Of a stretch of DNA of 14,378 bases, positions 8,160 to 13,755 are shown in pieces. Position numbers and translations under genes: made by a program. Numbering within the stretch: position 1 is the stretch's first letter; the number at the start of each line of letters is the position of its first letter. The notes below the pieces were generated by a model, which saw only the letters and a list, made by a program, of their open reading frames with translations, made no database searches and was not told where the DNA came from. The DNA comes from Rhodospirillales bacterium (GTDB taxonomy: Bacteria; Pseudomonadota; Alphaproteobacteria; Acetobacterales; Acetobacteraceae): positions 1 to 14,378 of the forward strand of contig JAGWIL010000023.1 in assembly GCA_028866335.1 (NCBI GenBank). Direction: 5' to 3'.

Positions 8160-8777
8160 TCAGCTTACGTTCGGCATTGGCAGAAAGCGCGGGAGCGCCT
8201 CAACTCGGCGCAGCCATGCCAGCAGGTTCGGATAAGGCGCTAGATCCACGCCGCCTTCCGGCGCCTTGGCGATGTAGCTATACATTGCGACATCGGCGAG
8301 ATTTGCGACGCTGCCCGTGAAGAATGGGCTTTGCGCCAGGGTCTCGTCCAAGCGCGGTAGCAATGTTGCGGCTTCGGTCACGGCCCGTTCGTAGTCATGC
8401 GGGCTGTCAAAGACTTTGACCAGCCGCGCCTTGCAGGGACCGTTGAATACCGGCCCTTGGGCGACGGAGAGCCAGCGTTGTACCTGTGCGGCGGCCAGCG
8501 GGTCTTCAGGCAACCAGGTCCGCGCCGGATCATACTTTAGTGCCAGATAGGAGATGATGGCGGCGGAGTCAGCAACCACCGCACCGCCATCCTGCAGCAC
8601 CGGCACGGTGCCGAACAGATTAAGTTTCCGGAAGGCGGGGCCGATTTGTTCGCCATTGGCGAGATCGACCTGGTGGAACTGGTATGGCAGGCCGAGTAGG
8701 CTCAACATCAACTCAGCCCGGTGCGAATGGCCGGACAAAGGAAAACCATGCAAAATCAACTGGGGTTTGGTGGACAT
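8160..8777 (-). CDS. Glutathione S-transferase family protein
   Basis: This 205-residue cytosolic GST starts MSTKPQLILHGFPLSGHSHR at the ATG 8777-8775, with GGAG five bases upstream. An upstream in-frame start at 8828 would add 17 unrelated residues. Residues 6-82 form the thioredoxin-like domain, with a candidate catalytic Ser at 15 or 18, the cis-Pro in TVPVL (residues 57-61) and the glutathione gamma-glutamyl-binding DSAAI (70-74). The all-helical C-terminal domain contains the N-capping box-like TGSVANLADVAMYSY. It conjugates or reduces electrophiles and peroxides with glutathione; the substrate is not predictable. It is the first gene of the GST-PPOX operon and divergent from the LysR gene at 8883. 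Confidence 0.92.
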   Translation of the reverse strand: MSTKPQLILHGFPLSGHSHRAELMLSLLGLPYQFHQVDLANGEQIGPAFRKLNLFGTVPVLQDGGAVVADSAAIISYLALKYDPARTWLPEDPLAAAQVQRWLSVAQGPVFNGPCKARLVKVFDSPHDYERAVTEAATLLPRLDETLAQSPFFTGSVANLADVAMYSYIAKAPEGGVDLAPYPNLLAWLRRVEALPRFLPMPNVS

Positions 8778-8832
8778 GTACACTCCTAATGGCGGAAACC
8801 ATGCCGAGTAATTAGGACGTTGCCTCATTTGT

Positions 8833-8838
8833 TATAAT
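8833..8838 (+). promoter_or_regulatory. TATAAT-like -10 box before LysR gene
   Basis: A perfect TATAAT stands in the otherwise unusually AT-rich GST/LysR intergenic region, 45 nt before the LysR GTG. It lacks a good -35 at 17 nt, so it is only a candidate promoter element. It overlaps the left end of the 8836-8862 dyad. Confidence 0.3.
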
Positions 8839-8862
8839 ATAGAAAATTTGATATTCTTTATT
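8836..8862. promoter_or_regulatory. Candidate LysR operator between GST and LysR genes
   Basis: An imperfect dyad has half-sites AATAnAGAAnAT and ATnTTCTnTATT separated by three bases; 20 of 27 positions are symmetric. It contains T-N11-A arrangements typical of LysR boxes. It lies 20 nt before the LysR GTG and 58 nt before the GST start, in the position expected for joint autoregulation and target control. Confidence 0.55.
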
Positions 8863-8882
8863 GCGAAAATCGGGATAATTTT

Positions 8883-9794
8883 GTGGACCGGCTCGATAGT
8901 CTGGCAATATTCACTGCCGTCGCGGAGCAGGGCAGCTTTGCCGCCGCGAGTCGGCGCCTTGGCCGCTCGCCCACTGCGGTAAGCCGTGCCGTGGCGGCGC
9001 TGGAGGATGAGCTTGGAGCCCAGCTGTTCATCCGCACGACGCGCGCCATCGCGCTGACCGCTGGGGGAGAATCCTACCTGGACCAGGCACGGCGGGTACT
9101 GGCTGAATATGCCGGGCTCCGAGACGCCGCAGCCTCACAGGGCGGTCCGGCTGGGCCGATCGCGATCACTGCTCCGGAAATGTTCGGCCGTATGCATGTT
9201 TTGCCGTTGATCCAAGATTTCATGGAAACGTATCCACTGGTGGAGGTGTCGCTCCTGATGCTGAACCGGCAGGTCTCCTTCATCGATGAAGGGATCGACC
9301 TCGGGTTCCGGATCGCGCATTTGGCCGATTCAAGCCTGCGGGCCATCAAGTTGGGCGAGGTGCGGCAGGTTCTCTGTGCGAGCCCAAACTATCTGGCCAA
9401 GACAGGTATGCCTGAGCATCCGGGCAAACTGGTCGGGCATCGGATCATCGCTGTGACCGGCGGCCGGCCGATGCCTGACCGTTGGCGTTTCCGCACCTCT
9501 CAAGGTGGCCGCACGGTGCAGGTGAAACCGCAGCTAGCGGTGAACACCGTACAGGCGGCATTGGAGGCCGCAGTGCGTGGCGGGGGAATTGTGCGTGTTC
9601 TCTCGTATCAGCTTGCACCGCTGGAAACGGCTGGTTCGTTGCAACGGGTGCTTATCGAGCATGAACCTGAGCCCGTACCCATACACCTTGTCCATCCTGC
9701 CGGGCGGCACCAGCCATTACGCACACGCCTGTTCATAGACCACGCGGTAGCCACCTTTGGACAGCGGTTTATGCACGGCGGTGTGACCATCTAG
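8883..9794 (+). CDS. LysR-family transcriptional regulator (GST-linked)
   Basis: This 303-residue LysR-type regulator uses a GTG start giving MDRLDSLAIFTAVAEQGSFA. The winged helix-turn-helix is ASRRLGRSPTAVSRAVAALEDELGAQLFIRTTRAIALTAGGESY (about residues 20-63). The effector-binding domain begins near GPIAITAPEMFGRMHVLPLI and includes the typical GIDLGFRIAHLADSSLRA segment. It belongs to the large group of LysR proteins divergently linked to oxidoreductases or GSTs. The AT-rich 105-nt region between it and the GST gene carries a dyad suited to a LysR tetramer. It probably senses an electrophile or product of the GST/PPOX pathway, but the effector is unknown. The stop is TAG at 9792-9794. Confidence 0.92.
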   Translation: MDRLDSLAIFTAVAEQGSFAAASRRLGRSPTAVSRAVAALEDELGAQLFIRTTRAIALTAGGESYLDQARRVLAEYAGLRDAAASQGGPAGPIAITAPEMFGRMHVLPLIQDFMETYPLVEVSLLMLNRQVSFIDEGIDLGFRIAHLADSSLRAIKLGEVRQVLCASPNYLAKTGMPEHPGKLVGHRIIAVTGGRPMPDRWRFRTSQGGRTVQVKPQLAVNTVQAALEAAVRGGGIVRVLSYQLAPLETAGSLQRVLIEHEPEPVPIHLVHPAGRHQPLRTRLFIDHAVATFGQRFMHGGVTI

Positions 9795-9808
9795 TAGGGA
9801 GATGGAGG

Positions 9809-9865
9809 ATGAACATGGAAACACCAGCTTACCCTTTTCACCGACCGCATGATCAGCGAGCGTGA
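9809..9865 (+). CDS. Possible 18-residue ORF or gene fragment
   Basis: A short frame, MNMETPAYPFHRPHDQRA, begins 14 nt after the LysR stop and is preceded by AGATGGAGG, which looks like a ribosome binding site. The shifted frame alongside reads ...LFTDRMISERDWDVRF..., which looks protein-like and hints that a longer gene was broken here. Nothing identifies a family, so treat it as a remnant or a chance frame. Confidence 0.2.
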   Translation: MNMETPAYPFHRPHDQRA

Positions 9866-9873
9866 CTGGGATG

Positions 9874-9905
9874 TCCGCTTTTCTGTCTCCTCGTCAGAAA
9901 GCGGA
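9874..9905. terminator. Hairpin between convergent LysR and anti-sigma genes
   Basis: The arms TCCGCTTTTCTG (9874-9885) and CAGAAAGCGGA (9895-9905) pair over 11 bases with one bulged T and a nine-base loop. It lies in the 222-nt gap between two convergent genes, 80 nt beyond the LysR stop. The following bases (ATTTC) give only a short T run, so it is a plausible but unproven terminator. It could work in either direction. Confidence 0.4.
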
Positions 9906-10016
9906 ATTTCGGCTTTCGGCCCAACGCACTCGCTTTGTTTGACAGGGAGCAGCCAATCCAAGGTTGGGGATGCTCCTCCTCACCGCTGTGTTCAAACATA
10001 AAAGGGGAATTTAGTC

Positions 10017-10799
10017 TTAAATGTTGAGATTTACCTGCCTGCGGATTTCGTCGGCGAGCGGGTGTAGCGTATCCGCCGGTGAGGTGCCTGCAACGCTATA
10101 CCCGAGACCGCCATGTGTCCAAGTGAATCCTGTCACCGCGCCGTCTTTCGACTGCATCATCTTGGATGTCTTCTGACTATTCATCTGCTGAACCAACATG
10201 ATGATGCGCAGGCCGTCGTTGTTGCTGTACATGAGCAATCCGGCGGGGCCATGGCCCGTGGCGACGAGCCGCCCACCCATGAAGCGATACCCCGAGATGG
10301 AAAGATCAGGCACCATAACCGGAGTGTTCAAGCGGCCGGAAATCCAATCCACGAACTTGCCGCGGTCCGCCGCGTTGAACTCGACGGGGTGAAGATTATC
10401 CGGGCCATACACCGCGTAGTTATACGCCGCGTCTTGGGCGAGGGCTTGCATCCCCGTCGGCTGAACCTGGGACATGCCATGCATCGTCCAGCCGCCCGCC
10501 GCGCCGAAGCTGAACAGCAGGATCGAGGCGGCAACTGCACGCCAGGGTGCGATGGCCGGCGGCCGGCGACGGACCTCGGCGAGACGCGCGAGGCTGAGTG
10601 CCGGCGGGATCGGTTCTTCGGCCACGGGGGCAAGCATCGCCCGCAATACGTTGCGCTGGTTCACGTAGCTTTGCACGCGCAACGCCACGTCCGGGTGCTG
10701 CCTCAAATACGCCTCGACTTCATCACGGCGGGTAATGTCGAGCGCTTCGTCTACATAGGCATGCAAATCCTCTTCGGTGATTGGCCGGCCGGTCGTCAT
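10017..10799 (-). CDS. Transmembrane anti-sigma factor
   Basis: This 260-residue single-pass membrane protein is the presumed regulator of the adjacent ECF sigma factor. Residues 1 to about 60 form the cytoplasmic anti-sigma domain, with the family-like opening PITEEDLHAYVDEALDITRR followed by VEAYLRQHPDVA. The transmembrane segment is about residues 86-106 (WRAVAASILLFSFGAAGGW). Residues about 107-260 are a periplasmic domain of unknown fold. It has no zinc-binding HxxxCxxC motif and no cysteine at all, so it is not a thiol-redox anti-sigma. The periplasmic part is methionine-rich, with about ten Met. Its ATG overlaps the sigma stop in an ATGA, which indicates translational coupling and balanced production. 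Signal sensing may involve the periplasmic domain or regulated proteolysis; neither can be read from the sequence. Confidence 0.87.
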   Translation of the reverse strand: MTTGRPITEEDLHAYVDEALDITRRDEVEAYLRQHPDVALRVQSYVNQRNVLRAMLAPVAEEPIPPALSLARLAEVRRRPPAIAPWRAVAASILLFSFGAAGGWTMHGMSQVQPTGMQALAQDAAYNYAVYGPDNLHPVEFNAADRGKFVDWISGRLNTPVMVPDLSISGYRFMGGRLVATGHGPAGLLMYSNNDGLRIIMLVQQMNSQKTSKMMQSKDGAVTGFTWTHGGLGYSVAGTSPADTLHPLADEIRRQVNLNI

Positions 10800-11323
10800 T
10801 TGATTCTCCGAATATTTGGGGTGTGCAAGGGCAGAATATTTTCCCCCTCCATCATCTTCAGAAGCCTTTCGCGTGCCCGCGCCAGGCGCGACATCATGGT
10901 GCCAAGCGGAACACCGAGCACTTTGGCGGCTTCCGCATAGGAAAGATCTTCAACTGTGACCAGAAGCAAGACGCTGCGCTGTTCCTCGGGCAAGATTGCG
11001 AGGGATTTTTGCAGGTCGTGATAGGTCAGGCTCACCTCCTGGCTTGCCGGGCGGGCAAAGACATCGTCGGCTACGTCCTCCAAGCTCATATGCGGGCCGC
11101 GCCGCCCCTTCTGCCGGAGATGGTTAATCGTGAGATTATGCAAAATGGTGAAAGCCCATGTCCGCGCATCCCCGTCCGCCCGTCTCTGGTGCCAGCGGTC
11201 GATCACCCGCAGCAGACAATCCTGGACGAGATCGTCGGCTTGTGCCTGGTTCCACAGCATCGAGCGCGCATAGCGCCGCAATTGCGGGATCAGCGGTTCG
11301 ATCAGGCGCATCATGTCCTGCAT
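10796..11323 (-). CDS. ECF-type RNA polymerase sigma factor
   Basis: This 175-residue sigma-70 factor has only regions 2 and 4. Region 2 spans about residues 15-75 (RRYARSMLWNQAQADDLVQDCLLRVI, then the 2.4 stretch DARTWAFTILHNLTINHLR). Region 4 spans about 105-160 (LAILPEEQRSVLLL, then the helix-turn-helix SYAEAAKVLGVPLGTMMSRLARARERL). The ATG at 11323 is chosen because a CAGG sits about nine bases upstream; the in-frame TTG at 11332 directly abuts that CAGG and has no other site. A promoter-like motif matching the downstream effector promoters lies at 11386-11415, implying autoregulation. The anti-sigma follows with a four-base overlap. The pair is divergent from the exported protein, peroxidase and b561 genes, its likely targets. 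Confidence 0.93.
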   Translation of the reverse strand: MQDMMRLIEPLIPQLRRYARSMLWNQAQADDLVQDCLLRVIDRWHQRRADGDARTWAFTILHNLTINHLRQKGRRGPHMSLEDVADDVFARPASQEVSLTYHDLQKSLAILPEEQRSVLLLVTVEDLSYAEAAKVLGVPLGTMMSRLARARERLLKMMEGENILPLHTPNIRRIK

Positions 11324-11385
11324 TTTGAACAACCTGAATCCATGTCCGTCATCCTGTCATGAGCTGGGGCCGGGACCCCGTAGCA

Positions 11386-11415
11386 GGATAGACACGCATG
11401 CAACGCCTTTATTCC
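11386..11415 (-). promoter_or_regulatory. Candidate ECF promoter of the sigma/anti-sigma operon
   Basis: On the minus strand the site reads GGAATAAA, 13 nt, then TGTCTATCC. The -10 side lies about 65 nt before the sigma start. Spacing is identical to the site before the peroxidase (11895-11924), and the ends GTGTCTATCC and GTGTCATACC differ at only two positions. This two-block layout is typical of ECF promoters (a GGAA-type -35 and a short -10). Confidence 0.7.
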
Positions 11416-11422
11416 ATGGTGT

Positions 11423-11440
11423 GCGCAAAAATTTTTACGC
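11423..11440. promoter_or_regulatory. AT-centred palindrome between divergent ECF promoters
   Basis: GCGC-AAAAATTTTT-ACGC is symmetric at 16 of 18 positions. It sits between the two outward-facing -35 elements at 11415 and 11461. It could be an operator shared by both transcription units or an UP-like A/T element; the binder is unknown. Confidence 0.4.
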
Positions 11441-11460
11441 GTGAATTTTCCGGAGAGGCG

Positions 11461-11490
11461 GGAATAAACAGGCATCTCCTGCTGTCTCAT
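11461..11490 (+). promoter_or_regulatory. Candidate ECF promoter of the small exported protein
   Basis: GGAATAAA is followed after 14 nt by TGTCTCAT, one base longer in spacing than the other two copies of this motif. It lies about 52 nt before the GTG start of the small exported protein. Confidence 0.6.
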
Positions 11491-11542
11491 CGGTAATCCC
11501 ATCTGCATCACCGCGACGCAAATGGCTTTCAGGAGAAAGACA

Positions 11543-11881
11543 GTGAATAAATTCTTGATCGCATGTTTCGCGGTAAGTGGCTTCTGTGGCCTTACGGCGG
11601 CCATGGCTCATGCCGCTCCTGCGCAGGACACCGCGCGACCGATCAGTGTATCCAGCATTGCGCAGCAGCAGCCGGACGACATGCCGTATAGGTTGGCGAA
11701 GTTGCAAACCGAGGTGCATACCCTGGGTAACATCGAAGGCCAGGCGCCCGGAGACGCGCATTATCCCTCTTCCGTAGAACCGCAGCCGAGCGTGGACGGT
11801 TCACCCATCCCGACGGGCGGCTCATCTCCTCGACAACCCGGCCAGACGGCTCTGGCCAGGTTGTCGGCACCTTACGAATAA
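11543..11881 (+). CDS. Small exported proline-rich protein of unknown function
   Basis: This 112-residue protein starts at a GTG (MNKFLIACFAVSGFCGLTAA...) with AGGAG seven bases upstream; the in-frame ATG at 11522 has no such site. Residues 1 to about 25 form a signal peptide ending at AHA/AP, so the mature protein is about 87 residues and probably periplasmic. It is rich in Pro, Gln, Ser and Gly (QQQPDDMPYRLAKLQTEVHT, then SSVEPQPSVDGSPIPTGGS) and has no cysteine after cleavage. I recognise no domain. Its own ECF-like promoter and its position directly before the peroxidase tie it to the same stress response. The last 17 codons are also a long inverted repeat (11831-11866). Confidence 0.72.
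   Translation: MNKFLIACFAVSGFCGLTAAMAHAAPAQDTARPISVSSIAQQQPDDMPYRLAKLQTEVHTLGNIEGQAPGDAHYPSSVEPQPSVDGSPIPTGGSSPRQPGQTALARLSAPYE
11831..11866 (+). repeat. Sixteen-base-pair hairpin in the 3' end of the exported-protein gene
   Basis: The arms CGACAACCCGGCCAGA (11831-11846) and TCTGGCCAGGTTGTCG (11851-11866) pair at 15 of 16 positions around a four-base loop. It lies within the coding region, 15 nt before the stop codon, with TTTT 15 nt after the stem. It could be a terminator or attenuator that insulates the next promoter at 11895. Confidence 0.6.
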
Positions 11882-11894
11882 TTTTCAGGCCGAT

Positions 11895-11924
11895 GGAATA
11901 AACGCAGCGGCCTGGTGTCATACC
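11895..11924 (+). promoter_or_regulatory. Candidate ECF promoter of the peroxidase/b561 operon
   Basis: GGAATAAA, 13 nt, then TGTCATACC begins 13 nt after the small exported gene's stop and ends 23 nt before the peroxidase ATG. Spacing equals that of the sigma operon's own candidate promoter. Confidence 0.68.
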
Positions 11925-11947
11925 GGTACTGCTGATCGGTGAGACCA

Positions 11948-13051
11948 ATGCTTAAAACCAATTCATCCACAACCCGAGCCCCTTTGTCGGCCGTTGCGGT
12001 CATCGGCCGCATGGCGGTGATCGGCGGCATCGCGCTTGTCTTTATAACCGGGTTTGCCTACGCGGCTGGTTGGTTCAGTCCCAACCGGCTTGGGCCGGGC
12101 CGCATTGTCGCCGCTCTGGCCAATCGCGGAGGCGACCCGTTGGGGCATCGCCGAAACCATGCCAAGGGCGTCTGCTTTCTCGGAGATTTTCAGGCGAACG
12201 GCGCGGCAGCAGCCTACTCCGGCGCGCCGATGTTTAGGGCGGGAACCTATCCGGTGATTGGCCGTTTCGCTATCGCCGTCGGTGATCCGGATGCACCCGA
12301 CATTATGGGGCGGGTCGAAAGCATGGCCATTCGCATCACCGCACCGGACGGCGAGGAATGGCGCAGCGGGATGAATAACTCGCCGGTCTTCGTTGTCTCC
12401 ACGCCCGCGGAGTTCTACGGGTTGACCCTGACGCAGGAGATCGACCCCAAAACGGGCAAGCCCAACCCGGCAGCCACGGCGCATTTTTTCGCCACCCATC
12501 CGAACACCCAGCCTTTCACGCATTGGGCCAAGACTGCGCCCTGGTCCGGCAGTTGGGCGGACGAAACCTATAACAGCCTTGATGCGTTTCGTTTCATCGA
12601 TGCCACGGGTCACAGCCATCTCGTCCGCTGGTCGATGGTGCCGGCGGCACCCTTTGTAGCTGTCCCGCATGCGGCGCTTGCGGGCATGGGGCCGGACTTC
12701 CTGATCCAAGATCTGACGCAGCGGATCGCGCAGGGGCCACTCGTCTGGCACCTCGTCATAACCCTCGCGGCACCAGGTGATCCGTCAAATGATGCGACGA
12801 TCGCCTGGCCCGAGAACCGGACGCATGTGGATGCCGGTACGCTCAGCGTGACCAGGGTTGAACCTGAGGCCGATGGCCCATGCCGGGACTACAACTATGA
12901 TCCGACGATCCTACCCGCCGGGATCAAAATTTCCGACGATCCCCTGCTTCCCGCCCGTTCGGCGGCTTATGCCAAGTCGTTTGATCTGCGCACGGCGGAG
13001 GCCGCGGATTACCCCCATCACGCGCAGCAGACCGGAGGCACGCCCCAATGA
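11948..13051 (+). CDS. srpA: Membrane-anchored catalase-related peroxidase (SrpA type)
   Basis: This 367-residue protein belongs to the catalase-like haem peroxidase family, shorter than true catalases. The ATG at 11948 follows GGTGAG closely; a GTG at 11939 would add only three residues. Residues about 19-41 form an N-terminal membrane anchor, placing the rest in the periplasm. Catalase-fold landmarks are HRRNHAKGVCFLGDF with distal His71, GMNNSPVFVVSTP with the distal Asn near 143-144, and the proximal RSAAY with Tyr341 as haem ligand and Arg337. SrpA-type proteins reduce peroxides with an external donor instead of dismutating them. The donor here is probably the cytochrome b561 encoded next, whose ATG overlaps this stop (ATGA). 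Transcription probably depends on the divergent ECF sigma through the site at 11895. Confidence 0.92.
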   Translation: MLKTNSSTTRAPLSAVAVIGRMAVIGGIALVFITGFAYAAGWFSPNRLGPGRIVAALANRGGDPLGHRRNHAKGVCFLGDFQANGAAAAYSGAPMFRAGTYPVIGRFAIAVGDPDAPDIMGRVESMAIRITAPDGEEWRSGMNNSPVFVVSTPAEFYGLTLTQEIDPKTGKPNPAATAHFFATHPNTQPFTHWAKTAPWSGSWADETYNSLDAFRFIDATGHSHLVRWSMVPAAPFVAVPHAALAGMGPDFLIQDLTQRIAQGPLVWHLVITLAAPGDPSNDATIAWPENRTHVDAGTLSVTRVEPEADGPCRDYNYDPTILPAGIKISDDPLLPARSAAYAKSFDLRTAEAADYPHHAQQTGGTPQ

Positions 13052-13605
13052 GCACCAAGCCTGTTCACTTCTCCATCATCCAGCGGACGTTGCACTGGGT
13101 GATGGCCGTTATGGTGATTGCTATGCTCTTCATAGGCATCACCATGGTTTCTACGGTGGGACCGGTGTTCGTGACGCTTGTGGATGTCCATAAGCCGCTG
13201 GGCATCGCGATCCTGGTGCTCGTGCTTGTCCGCCTCATTGTACGATGGCGGCTCGGCGTACCGCCGCTACCCGCCAATGTTTTGCCTGTGCAGGTCGCTG
13301 TTGTGCATCTCTCGCACTGGCTGCTTTATGCGTTGCTTCTCGTCATGCCGCTCATCGGCTGGGGCATGCTCTCGGCCGGAGGGTACCCGATCGCGCTTTG
13401 GGGGCCGATTCATCTGCCCCAGATATTGCCCCATAACGATATGCTTTATGCTTATCTGCGGCGTGGCCATACATTGCTTGCCTATCTCTTCTTCGCGGTG
13501 ATTCTCCTGCACATCGTGGCCGCACTCTTCCATGGCCTGATCCTGCGGGACGGGGTTTTGGAGAGGATGGCGAGTGTCCGCACGGGTCGTGGCCACACAA
13601 GATGA
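13048..13605 (+). CDS. Cytochrome b561-family membrane protein
   Basis: This 185-residue four-helix inner-membrane cytochrome has transmembrane segments at about 14-34, 47-67, 89-108 and 143-163. Likely haem-b ligands are His16 (TLHW), His48 (VDVHKPLG), His141 (RRGHTLL) and His155 (LLHIVAALFHG), the same pattern as E. coli CybB. Family members oxidise quinol and pass electrons to a periplasmic partner. The ATGA overlap with the peroxidase gene implies equal expression and a physical or functional pairing, with b561 as electron donor to the peroxidase. The gene ends at TGA 13603-13605, 41 nt before the IS end. Confidence 0.93.
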   Translation: MSTKPVHFSIIQRTLHWVMAVMVIAMLFIGITMVSTVGPVFVTLVDVHKPLGIAILVLVLVRLIVRWRLGVPPLPANVLPVQVAVVHLSHWLLYALLLVMPLIGWGMLSAGGYPIALWGPIHLPQILPHNDMLYAYLRRGHTLLAYLFFAVILLHIVAALFHGLILRDGVLERMASVRTGRGHTR

Positions 13606-13653
13606 GCCCCAGTCTTGAGATTCTTAAAAAGGCAATCCAGTCGGAGTGTTGAG

Positions 13654-13705
13654 TTCCATTGAGAATTGACCCTCTGGAGCTGGAATTTTCACTGAGAACT
13701 GACCC
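13654..13705 (+). repeat. Paired IS21 terminal repeats
   Basis: The two 19-base copies at 13654-13672 and 13687-13705 are spaced 33 bases apart and differ at three positions. In IS21-type elements such repeats bind the transposase. A further TTGACCCC at 13713-13720 hints at a partial third copy. Confidence 0.72.
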
Positions 13706-13755
13706 ATGTTTTGACCCCTCCCTGGCTTTGGTCGGGGGACCCAGGAGTGATCGAC

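Noticed and set aside
9892..9912. Resemblance of TCAGAAAGCGGAA to a Tn3-family terminal repeat
   Set aside because: The likeness is limited to about 13 bases that also form one arm of a local hairpin; no partner repeat or transposase is present.
10113..10940. 275-residue open frame on the plus strand
   Set aside because: It lies antisense to the anti-sigma and sigma genes, which have clear family signatures; it is a GC-rich shadow frame.
11963..12751. 262-residue open frame on the minus strand
   Set aside because: It is antisense to the peroxidase gene, has an Arg/Gly-rich shadow composition and no recognisable motif.
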